Below are positions 1 to 5,610 of a stretch of DNA of 5,766 bases, one piece after another (positions within the stretch are counted from its first letter, which is position 1; the number at the start of each line of letters is the position of its first letter). This DNA comes from an uncultured Panacagrimonas sp. (GTDB lineage: Bacteria > Pseudomonadota > Gammaproteobacteria > Nevskiales > Nevskiaceae), in NCBI GenBank assembly GCA_946481265.1, contig CAMLNE010000275.1, positions 1-5,766 of the forward strand, read 5' to 3'. Made by a program: the position numbers and the translations under genes. Below the pieces are notes generated by a model that did no database searches, was not told the origin of the DNA, and saw only the letters and a list, made by a program, of their open reading frames with translations.

Positions 1-38
1 GCGATCCGCGGCTTTCTACTGCCGCTTCACGCAAGCCG

Positions 39-1241
39 GTGAACCTGTTCGGCATGGACCGCGAGCGGCTGCGCGAGCAGTTCGCATCCATCGGCGAGAA
101 GCCCTGGCGCGCCGACCAGATCATGCAGTGGATCTATCGTCGGGGCATCGACGACTTCGGCGGCATGAGCAACCTGTCGAAGGACCTGCGTACGCGCCTC
201 GAAGCGAGCTTCGTGGTGCGTCCGCCGGAACTGCTCACCGAACAGAAGTCCGCCGATGGCACGCGCAAATGGGTGCTCAAGGTGGGTGGCGGCCAGGCGA
301 TCGAGACCGTCTTCATCCCCGAGGGCGATCGCAGCAAGTGGACCTGGGATGACGGCCACGCGGCGAACGCGGGGGGCGGCGGCCGCGCGACGGGACGGTC
401 CCGACCCGGTGCAGGTGCGTCCCCGCTGCCCAGCGTCGACAAGCGCTACCGCGGGACGCTGTGCATTTCCTCGCAGGTCGGCTGCGCCATGGATTGTGCG
501 TTCTGTTCCACCGCCCAGCAAGGCCTGAACCGCAATCTCGACACGGCGGAAATCGTCGCGCAGGTATGGTTCGCGGCCAAGGCCCTGGGCGGTGACTTCC
601 AGAACGAACGCGTCATCTCGAACGTGGTCTTCATGGGCATGGGCGAGCCGCTGGCCAATTACAACGCGGTGCTGCCGGCAGTGAAGATCCTGCAGGACGA
701 TTTCGGTTTCGGCCTGTCCAAGCGTCGCGTCACGGTATCGACCTCGGGGCTGGTGCCCTTCATCGACCGCCTGCGCGAAGACGTCGACACGGCGCTGGCG
801 GTATCGCTGCACGCTCCGAACGACGACCTGCGCAACGTGCTGGTCCCGATCAACAAGAAGTATCCGGTCGCCGAACTGATGGACGCCTGCCGCCGCTACA
901 CCGCGCATCGCGACCACAAGATGCACATCGTCTATGAGTACGTGATGCTTGACGGCGTCAACGACTCTCCCGCGCTGGCGCGCGATCTGGCCCGCCTGCT
1001 CAACGGCATGCCGGCCAAGGTCAACCTGATTCCGTTCAATCCCTTTCCCGAGACGCGCTTCAAGCGCAGTCGTCCGGAAGCGATCGAGGCCTTCGCCGGC
1101 ATCCTGCGCAGCAAGAACATCCTGGCCACCACGCGCAAGACACGTGGTGACGACATCGACGCGGCGTGCGGCCAGCTGGTGGGCAAGGTGCTCAACAAGC
1201 AGAAGCGCCGCCTGTCCGACATTCCCGTGAGGGCGGGATGA
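39..1241 (+). CDS. rlmN: Dual-specificity 23S rRNA A2503 / tRNA A37 C2-methyltransferase RlmN (start may lie upstream of window)
   Basis: Radical-SAM enzyme that in known homologues methylates C2 of A2503 in 23S rRNA and of A37 in some tRNAs, in the cytoplasm. Numbered from GTG 39, the protein has the CxxxCxxC iron-sulfur motif at C149, C153 and C156, followed by STAQQG. The two mechanistic cysteines are C142 (in TLCISS) and C377 (in DDIDAACGQL), matching E. coli C118 and C355. GMGEPL, STSGLVP, SLHAPND and NLIPFNPFP are also present, so the enzyme looks intact. Residues 99-138 are an extra Gly/Ala/Arg-rich block absent from E. coli RlmN, which joins this point directly (DDR-ATLC). The start is uncertain: the frame is open to the left edge, no clear ribosome site precedes GTG 39, and the E. 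coli protein has about 16 residues before the matching INLL segment, so translation may begin outside the window. The TGA stop overlaps an ATG as ATGA at 1238. Confidence 0.95.
   Translation: MNLFGMDRERLREQFASIGEKPWRADQIMQWIYRRGIDDFGGMSNLSKDLRTRLEASFVVRPPELLTEQKSADGTRKWVLKVGGGQAIETVFIPEGDRSKWTWDDGHAANAGGGGRATGRSRPGAGASPLPSVDKRYRGTLCISSQVGCAMDCAFCSTAQQGLNRNLDTAEIVAQVWFAAKALGGDFQNERVISNVVFMGMGEPLANYNAVLPAVKILQDDFGFGLSKRRVTVSTSGLVPFIDRLREDVDTALAVSLHAPNDDLRNVLVPINKKYPVAELMDACRRYTAHRDHKMHIVYEYVMLDGVNDSPALARDLARLLNGMPAKVNLIPFNPFPETRFKRSRPEAIEAFAGILRSKNILATTRKTRGDDIDAACGQLVGKVLNKQKRRLSDIPVRAG
333..452 (+). other. In-frame 40-codon insertion inside rlmN
   Basis: Compared with the E. coli protein from memory, these 40 codons (residues 99-138) sit between the IPEGDR segment and GTLCISS, just ahead of the radical-SAM core. 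The block begins SKWTWDD, continues through a GGGG/Arg/Pro/Ala low-complexity stretch and ends VDKRYR. It contains a small near-perfect inverted repeat at 391-403 (6-bp arms around a single base) and a G-run at 371-376. The reading frame is preserved and every catalytic motif lies outside it, so it looks like a tolerated surface loop. Whether it is lineage-wide or particular to this genome cannot be seen here. Confidence 0.7.
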
Positions 1242-1253
1242 AGGCCGCACGCG
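1167..1253 (+). repeat. Direct repeat, copy 1 (3' end of rlmN plus first codons of a pilF-like start)
   Basis: These 87 bases match 1325-1411 with a single difference (G at 1171, A at 1329). The copy starts at the codon for the RlmN catalytic cysteine C377, covers the rest of rlmN, the ribosome-site-like AGGG, the ATGA stop/start overlap and the next five codons (MKAAR). Copy 1 supplies the real C-terminus of RlmN. After it the sequence diverges, so the pilF-like start here does not lead into the lipoprotein. Confidence 0.95.
1230..1237 (+). promoter_or_regulatory. Possible ribosome binding site at the rlmN stop, before ATG 1238
   Basis: AGGG followed by CGGG lies directly before ATG 1238, inside the last codons of rlmN. 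An identical site recurs at 1388-1395 before the pilF start because both lie in the duplicated segment. Spacing to the ATG is short (about 4 nt from AGGG), so translational coupling from the terminating rlmN ribosome probably contributes. Confidence 0.4.
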
Positions 1254-1399
1254 TCGCTCGCCCTGCTCCGATCCCCACGCATGCGGCCGCGTGGGGCCCC
1301 TCGTCGTCAGCTCGCGCCGGGTCCTGCGACCAGCTGGTGGGCAAGGTGCTCAACAAGCAGAAGCGCCGCCTGTCCGACATTCCCGTGAGGGCGGGATGA
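1238..1399 (+). CDS. Chimeric 53-residue ORF bridging rlmN and pilF (possible micro-ORF)
   Basis: I do not recognise this as a known protein family. It begins at an ATG overlapping the rlmN stop (ATGA, 1238-1241), with the first five residues (MKAAR) identical to those of PilF. It then runs through a unique spacer (VARPAPIPTHAAAWG and a Ser/Ala stretch), enters repeat copy 2 in the rlmN frame, and ends with an exact copy of the RlmN C-terminus from QLVGKV to PVRAG. Its TGA (1397-1399) again overlaps the pilF ATG as ATGA. It has no hydrophobic segment and no lipobox, so it is not a working signal peptide. The ORF is a direct product of the duplication. It may have no function as a peptide but could carry ribosomes from rlmN to pilF. 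Confidence 0.4.
   Translation: MKAARVARPAPIPTHAAAWGPSSSARAGSCDQLVGKVLNKQKRRLSDIPVRAG
1254..1324. other. Unique 71-bp spacer between the two direct repeats, with a hairpin
   Basis: This stretch is not part of the duplication and has no obvious match elsewhere in the window. It holds a perfect 8-bp inverted repeat, CCCCACGC at 1273-1280 and GCGTGGGG at 1289-1296, around an 8-nt loop. A second short palindrome, GGGGCCCC, overlaps it at 1293-1300. No T-run follows, so it does not look like an intrinsic terminator. Its origin is unknown. Confidence 0.6.
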
Positions 1400-1411
1400 A
1401 GGCCGCACGCG
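1325..1411 (+). repeat. Direct repeat, copy 2 (rlmN 3'-end copy plus true pilF start)
   Basis: This is the second copy of the 87-bp segment at 1167-1253, 158 bp downstream, with one substitution (A at 1329, changing the Gly of CGQL to Asp in the rlmN-frame reading). Copy 2 holds the genuine pilF initiation region, because only here does the MKAAR start continue into a lipoprotein signal peptide. The 158-bp offset is not a multiple of three, so the copy-1 start is out of frame with pilF. The near identity points to a recent event or a recent gene-conversion event. Confidence 0.95.
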
Positions 1412-2184
1412 CCCTGATCGTGGCGCTGCCATGCCTGCTGGCCGGCTGCGTGACGGTCAACTCGACAGGGCCGGTGATCGCCAAATCCCAGCCGGCGCCG
1501 CGCGCCGAGCCGGATCTGCAGGAAGCGGCGCGCCTGAACACCGACCTGGGCATCAACTACGCGCGCGCAGGCAACTTCGACGTGGCGCTCGACAAGTTCC
1601 AGCGCGCCATCGAGCAGAACGCGAACTACGCGCCGGCCCATGCCGGCATCGCCTTCATCCATTCGCAGCGGCGCGAGAACGACAAGGCAGAGCTGCACTA
1701 CGAGCGGGCACTGCAGCTGCAGCCGGACGATCCGATCACGCGCAACAACTTCGGGGTCTTCCTGTGCGGGCAGGAGCGCTACGAGAAAGCCGAGAAGCTG
1801 CTTCTGCAGGCTGCCAAGAGCCCGAACTATCGCGAACCGGAACGCGCCTATACCAACGCCGGCGTGTGCGCGCGCCGCACGGCGGACCTGGACAGGGCCG
1901 AAGCGCATCTGCGCGAGGCGCTCAAGCTTCGTCCCGAGTTTCCCGAGGCGCTGCAGCAGATGGCATCACTGCTGCTGGAGCGCAGGGACTACGCGCGTGC
2001 CCGCGTCTTTCTCCAACGCTACGAGAAGGTCGGGGCCGCCACCGCTTCGACGCTGTGGATCGGCGCCAGCATCGAATCCGCGCTCGGCAATGAGTCCGCC
2101 GCGGCCGAATACCGGCGCCGCCTGCGCGCCGAGTTCCCCGATTCCGAAGAAAGTCTGAGCACGCCGGGTCCGTCCGCCTCATGA
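1396..2184 (+). CDS. pilF: Type IV pilus biogenesis/stability TPR lipoprotein (PilF/PilW family)
   Basis: Outer-membrane lipoprotein pilotin; in the family it helps the PilQ secretin reach and multimerise in the outer membrane. The 262-residue product opens with a lipoprotein signal (basic MKAAR, hydrophobic ALIVALPCLL, lipobox LAGC) with C18 as the predicted lipidated cysteine. From about residue 45 to 248 it is a chain of roughly six TPR-like helix pairs, including DLGINYARAGNFDVAL, HYERALQLQPDD and HLREALKLRPEFPEAL. C124 (FLCGQ) and C158 (GVCAR) may form a disulfide like the one known in Neisseria PilW. ATG 1396 is chosen because it begins the signal peptide, has AGGG upstream and overlaps the preceding micro-ORF stop. 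The longer reading from GTG 1291 would translate rlmN-tail DNA out of frame and bury the signal peptide. Its stop overlaps the rodZ start as ATGA (2181-2184). Confidence 0.9.
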   Translation: MKAARALIVALPCLLAGCVTVNSTGPVIAKSQPAPRAEPDLQEAARLNTDLGINYARAGNFDVALDKFQRAIEQNANYAPAHAGIAFIHSQRRENDKAELHYERALQLQPDDPITRNNFGVFLCGQERYEKAEKLLLQAAKSPNYREPERAYTNAGVCARRTADLDRAEAHLREALKLRPEFPEALQQMASLLLERRDYARARVFLQRYEKVGAATASTLWIGASIESALGNESAAAEYRRRLRAEFPDSEESLSTPGPSAS

Positions 2185-3104
2185 ACGCCGAACAAGCCAC
2201 CACCGATACCGCCGCCACGACCCACGGCAGCCCGGGCGCGACGATCCGCGCCGCGCGTACCCAGGCGGGACTTTCGCTCGAGGAACTGGGATCGCGCACG
2301 CGGCTGACGCGGCAGACGCTCGAGGCGATGGAGGCCGACGCATTCGACCAGCTGCTCGAGCCCGTCTACGTGCGCGGCTACTACCGCAAGTGCGCGCGCA
2401 TCCTGGAGATCCCCGACCAGCCGCTGGTCGATGCCTACGACCGGCTGTACACGCCACCGCCGAAGATCGCGCCGCCGCGCCTGCGCCTGGCCTCCGGCGG
2501 CGACCTGGGGTCCTCGCCGCGGCTGTCCGCGCGCCTGGCCATCCTCGCCCCGCTGGCCGCGATCGCGATCATCTCGGTGATCTGGATGCTGCGCCAGGCC
2601 TCGCCACCCGATGCACCGCCGCCGACGGTCACGATGCTCGAGTCCGGCAGCGACGCCGACAGCGTGATCCTGACCTCTCCGCCTGTGGACGAGCCTGCCG
2701 CCGGCATGGACGCCGGCGCGCCGGTCCCCCCGCCGTCGAGTGCCGCGAGCGATCCCGCCGCACCGCCACTGCCCGCGGATACCGCTGCCGAAGATGCGCT
2801 GGCCACCGCAGAACCGGTCGAACCGCCTGAACCGGCCGCGCCGACGCCGGTGGGCACGCAGCTGGTGATCGAGTTCGAGTCGATTTCCTGGGCACGCGTG
2901 GAGGACGCCAACGGCAAGTCGCTGCTGTCGGGCGTGATCTCGGCCGGTGAGAAGCAGGTGCTGGACGGCAAGCCGCCGTACTCGGTGTTCCTGGGCAACG
3001 CGCCGGGAGTGAACGTGCTCTTCGGTGGCGTGGCGGTGGATCTGAATCCCTACGTGAAGAGCAACTCCACGGCGCGCTTCACCGTGCCCGCCGCCGGGAA
3101 CTGA
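2181..3104 (+). CDS. rodZ: RodZ-like cytoskeletal membrane protein (HTH, single TM, C-terminal beta domain)
   Basis: RodZ links MreB filaments to the inner membrane and supports rod shape. The 307-residue product has the expected order of parts: an N-terminal cytoplasmic helix-turn-helix domain at about residues 19-88 (GATIRAARTQAGLSLEEL, then TRLTRQTLEAMEAD and the aromatic PVYVRGYYRKCARIL); basic residues near 100-118; one transmembrane segment at about 117-137; a long Pro/Ala/Asp/Glu-rich periplasmic linker at about 139-225; and a C-terminal domain at about 226-304 (LVIEFESISWARVEDANGK, GNAPGVNVLFGG) of the RodZ C-terminal (DUF4115) type. The HTH in this family binds MreB rather than acting mainly as a DNA-binding regulator. 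ATG 2181 overlaps the pilF stop by 4 nt, so coupling is likely. The linker is poorly conserved in the family. Confidence 0.9.
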   Translation: MNAEQATTDTAATTHGSPGATIRAARTQAGLSLEELGSRTRLTRQTLEAMEADAFDQLLEPVYVRGYYRKCARILEIPDQPLVDAYDRLYTPPPKIAPPRLRLASGGDLGSSPRLSARLAILAPLAAIAIISVIWMLRQASPPDAPPPTVTMLESGSDADSVILTSPPVDEPAAGMDAGAPVPPPSSAASDPAAPPLPADTAAEDALATAEPVEPPEPAAPTPVGTQLVIEFESISWARVEDANGKSLLSGVISAGEKQVLDGKPPYSVFLGNAPGVNVLFGGVAVDLNPYVKSNSTARFTVPAAGN

Positions 3105-3116
3105 GCGGCCCACGTC

Positions 3117-4235
3117 ATGGCGATGAACGCCCATCACCGGATCGAACGGCGCAAATCGCGCCAGATCAGGGTCGGCCGCGTGCTCGTCGGCGGCGACGCA
3201 CCGATCTCGGTGCAGACCATGACCAATACCGACACCGAGAACGTCGAGGCCACGGTCGCGCAGGTCCGTGCCGCGATGAAGGCCGGCGCGGACATGGTGC
3301 GGATCTCGGTGCCGACGATCGCGGCGGCCGAGGCATTCGGAAAGATCAAGAAGGAAGTGGGCTATGTGCCGCTGATCGCGGACATCCACTTCAACTACAG
3401 GTGCGCCCTCAAGGCCGCCGAGATGGGCGCCGATTGCCTGCGCATCAACCCGGGCAACATCGGCAGCGACCGCAAGGTCGAGGAAGTGATCGCCTGCGCG
3501 CGCCACCACGGCGTGCCGATCCGCATCGGCGTCAACGCCGGCTCACTGGAAAGCGATCTGCAGGAGAAGTACGGCGAGCCCAACGCGGACGCGTTGGTCG
3601 AATCCGCGCTGCGCCACATCGAGATCCTCAAGCGGCACAACTTCGAGGACTTCAAGGTCTCGCTCAAGGCCAGCGAGATCTTCATGACGGTGCAGGCCTA
3701 TCGCAAGCTGGCCAGCCTGATCGACCAGCCGCTGCACCTGGGCATCACCGAGGCGGGCGGCCTTCGCGCCGGCGCGGTCAAGTCGTCGATCGGCCTGGGC
3801 ATGATCCTGGCCGACGGCATCGGCGACACCGTGCGCGTATCGCTCGCCGCCGATCCGGTCGAGGAGGTGAAGGTCGGCTGGGACATCCTCAAGTCCCTTC
3901 ACCTGCGCTCGCGTGGCATCAACCTGGTCGCCTGCCCGAGCTGCTCGCGGCAGAACTTCGACGTCATCGGGGTCGTCAACGAACTCGAGTCCCGCTTCGA
4001 GGGCATCGAGGAACCGATCGACCTGGCCGTGATCGGCTGCGTCGTCAACGGGCCGGGCGAATCGCGCGAGGCGGCGATCGGCGTCGCCGGCGGCTATCCG
4101 AATTCGATCTATGTCGACGGCAGGATCGCGCACAAGGCGCACAACGCGGACCTCGTGGACACGCTCGAGCGCCTGGTCCGGGAAAAGCTGAAAAGCCGGG
4201 AGCGCAAGGAAGAGACAGGGGAGACCAAGGCATGA
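3117..4235 (+). CDS. ispG: 4-hydroxy-3-methylbut-2-enyl diphosphate synthase (flavodoxin/ferredoxin-dependent)
   Basis: IspG (GcpE) carries out the penultimate step of the MEP pathway, reducing the cyclic diphosphate MEcPP to HMBPP in the cytoplasm with a [4Fe-4S] cluster. The product is 372 residues, the same length as the E. coli enzyme. The N-terminal TIM-barrel half shows [10 protein letters not shown] (31-40), [19 protein letters not shown] and [10 protein letters not shown]. The C-terminal cluster domain has C273 and C276 (CPSC), C308 and E315 (in GCVVNGPGE), which match E. coli C270, C273, C305 and E312. ATG 3117 lies 12 bases after the rodZ stop; only a weak GAGCGG precedes it, and ATG 3123 is a possible alternative. 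The lysine/glutamate-rich tail overlaps a good ribosome site used by whatever starts at 4232. Confidence 0.97.
   Translation: MAMNAHHRIERRKSRQIRVGRVLVGGDAPISVQTMTNTDTENVEATVAQVRAAMKAGADMVRISVPTIAAAEAFGKIKKEVGYVPLIADIHFNYRCALKAAEMGADCLRINPGNIGSDRKVEEVIACARHHGVPIRIGVNAGSLESDLQEKYGEPNADALVESALRHIEILKRHNFEDFKVSLKASEIFMTVQAYRKLASLIDQPLHLGITEAGGLRAGAVKSSIGLGMILADGIGDTVRVSLAADPVEEVKVGWDILKSLHLRSRGINLVACPSCSRQNFDVIGVVNELESRFEGIEEPIDLAVIGCVVNGPGESREAAIGVAGGYPNSIYVDGRIAHKAHNADLVDTLERLVREKLKSRERKEETGETKA
4218..4230 (+). promoter_or_regulatory. Shine-Dalgarno region in the ispG tail, serving ATG 4232
   Basis: GGGGAG at 4218-4223, 8 nt before ATG 4232, is one of the better Shine-Dalgarno matches in the window; AAGG at 4227-4230 lies closer still. 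Both sit inside the last ispG codons. They are too far upstream (about 85-95 nt) to serve the hisS GTG at 4315 directly, so they favour initiation at 4232. Confidence 0.5.
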
Positions 4236-4318
4236 GGCGCGCGCCCTCTTCGCGGGTCCGTATCCTCCCCTCCCTCTTTTCCGTTCCCCGACTTTCCTCT
4301 GCTGACTCCTCGTCGTGA
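4232..4318 (+). CDS. 28-residue ORF bridging ispG and hisS (possible coupling micro-ORF)
   Basis: This is a short ORF of no recognised family. Its ATG overlaps the ispG stop (ATGA, 4232-4235), a good Shine-Dalgarno sequence precedes it, and its TGA (4316-4318) overlaps the hisS GTG as GTGA. It spans the whole 79-bp gap without an in-frame stop. The peptide starts [12 protein letters not shown] and ends in a Ser-rich ADSSS. It is basic and too short to show a domain. The DNA is strongly pyrimidine-rich (CCTCCC and CTTTTCC runs), unlike the flanking genes, and this also gives the peptide its Ser/Leu/Pro content. The more likely role is ribosome delivery to hisS rather than a working peptide; chance is also possible. 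Confidence 0.4.
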   Translation: MRRAPSSRVRILPSLFSVPRLSSADSSS

Positions 4319-5595
4319 AGATCCAATCCATCCGCGGCTTCAACGACGTGCTGCCCGCCGACTCGGCGCTGTGGCAGCACCTGTTCGACACCGCGCGCCG
4401 CCTGTTCGAGGCCTACGCCTACCGCGAGATGCGCATCCCGGTGGTCGAGTCGATCGGACTGTTCAAGCGCGCGGTCGGGGAGGTCACCGACGTGGTCGAG
4501 AAGGAGATGTATGCCTTCGAGGACCGCGGCGGCGAGCACATCGCGCTGCGCCCGGAATTCACCGCGGGCCTGGTGCGTGCCGGTATCGAGCACGGCCTGT
4601 TCCACAACCAGCAGCAGCGCATCTGGTGCGCCGGCCCGGTGTTCCGCTACGAGCGTCCGCAGGCCGGACGCTACCGCCAGTTCCACCAGCTCGACGTCGA
4701 GGCCTACGGCATCGCCGGTCCGGATGTCGACGTGGAGCTGATCGCGATGACCGCGCGCCTGTGGAAGGCGCTCGGCTTCCAGAACCTGCGCCTCGAGATC
4801 AATTCGCTGGGTGAGGCCGATACGCGTGCCCGCTACCGTTCGGCGCTGATCGGGTTCCTGCAAAAGCACGAGTCCAGCCTGGACGAGGACTCCAAGAAGC
4901 GCCTGCTCGGCAATCCGCTGCGCGTGCTCGACTCCAAGGTGCCGACCACGCAGGCGATCGTGCAGGACGCGCCGAGCATCCTCGACTACCTCGACGCCGA
5001 ATCGGCGGCGCATCTCGACGGTCTGCGCCAGGGTCTGGACGACCTGGGCATCGAACACCACGTCAATCCGCGCCTGGTACGCGGCCTGGACTACTACACC
5101 AAGGGCGTGTTCGAGTGGATCACCACCGAGCTCGGCGCCCAGGGCACGATCTGCGCGGGCGGCCGCTACGACGGCCTGGTCGAACAGCTCGGCGGCTCAC
5201 CCACCCCGGCGGTCGGCTGGGCCGCGGGAGTGGAGCGCCTGATCCTGCTGCTGCAGAAGCAGCAGGCCGCCGCGCTGCCCGCCGATGCCGACATCTACAT
5301 CTGCCGTTTCGGCGTACGGGGCGAGCGCATGGGGCTGGCGCTGGCCGAACAGGTCCGCGATCTGCTCGGGCCGGCCGCGCGCGTGGCCCTGAATGCCGGA
5401 GGCGGCAAGCCGGCCGCGCAGTTCAAGCGCGCCGACAAGTCCGGTGCCCGCATTGCGCTGGTGATCGGCGATGACGAGGCGGTGGCCGGTGTCGTTCAAG
5501 TAAAATTCCTCAGAGAAGATCGCCCGCAGGCGACCGTGACCCGTTCGGAACTGGCTTCGGCGCTTTCGGGTCTTCTCCCTTCCAAGCACGCATAG
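4315..5595 (+). CDS. hisS: Histidyl-tRNA synthetase
   Basis: Class II aminoacyl-tRNA synthetase that charges tRNA-His. The 426-residue product is close to the 424 of E. coli. It has IRGFNDVLP at the N-terminus, the GEVTDVVEKEMY segment, motif 2 at about residues 107-124 (GPVFRYERPQAGRYRQFH), the histidine-specific LVRGLDYYTKG (R256 matches catalytic E. coli R259) and GGRYDGLVEQLGG, and motif 3 at about 298-310 (PAVGWAAGVERL). The anticodon-binding domain runs from about 328 to the end. Residue 82 is Phe in LRPEFTAG where E. coli has Gly. GTG 4315 is the farthest-upstream start, because TGA at 4303 closes the frame. No Shine-Dalgarno sequence is visible in the pyrimidine-rich bases before it, so coupling to the upstream micro-ORF is plausible. 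Confidence 0.97.
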   Translation: MKIQSIRGFNDVLPADSALWQHLFDTARRLFEAYAYREMRIPVVESIGLFKRAVGEVTDVVEKEMYAFEDRGGEHIALRPEFTAGLVRAGIEHGLFHNQQQRIWCAGPVFRYERPQAGRYRQFHQLDVEAYGIAGPDVDVELIAMTARLWKALGFQNLRLEINSLGEADTRARYRSALIGFLQKHESSLDEDSKKRLLGNPLRVLDSKVPTTQAIVQDAPSILDYLDAESAAHLDGLRQGLDDLGIEHHVNPRLVRGLDYYTKGVFEWITTELGAQGTICAGGRYDGLVEQLGGSPTPAVGWAAGVERLILLLQKQQAAALPADADIYICRFGVRGERMGLALAEQVRDLLGPAARVALNAGGGKPAAQFKRADKSGARIALVIGDDEAVAGVVQVKFLREDRPQATVTRSELASALSGLLPSKHA

Positions 5596-5601
5596 GACGA
5601 C

Positions 5602-5605
5602 AAGG
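5602..5605 (+). promoter_or_regulatory. Ribosome binding site for yfgM
   Basis: AAGG lies 5 nt before GTG 5611, in the 15-bp gap after the hisS stop. It supports the GTG as the yfgM start. Confidence 0.5.
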
Positions 5606-5610
5606 CGATC

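Noticed and set aside
333..452. The rlmN insertion and the 1254-1324 spacer as copies of one mobile repeat
   Set aside because: They share only short GC-rich words such as GCGGCCGCG, which are expected by chance at this base composition.
1273..1300. Intrinsic terminator after rlmN
   Set aside because: The hairpin is stable, but no T-run follows it and the cluster continues on the same strand within about 100 bp.
1291..1395. Longer pilF reading from GTG 1291
   Set aside because: It would add 35 residues made by reading the copied rlmN tail out of frame, and would place the lipoprotein signal peptide internally. ATG 1396 gives a standard signal peptide with a ribosome site.
1167..1411. CRISPR-like or att-site interpretation of the direct repeats
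   Set aside because: There are only two copies, each 87 bp and explained by the neighbouring coding sequence, with no integrase or cas gene in view.
2019..3509. Long minus-strand ORFs, such as 2019-3509, and those opposite rlmN and ispG
   Set aside because: They are antisense shadows caused by high GC at third codon positions. The translations are Arg/Ala/His/Asp-rich with no recognisable domain, and they lie opposite well-supported genes.
4236..4314. Promoter or His-codon attenuator in front of hisS
   Set aside because: I found no convincing -35/-10 pair, no run of His codons and no terminator-like hairpin; only a pyrimidine-rich stretch is visible.
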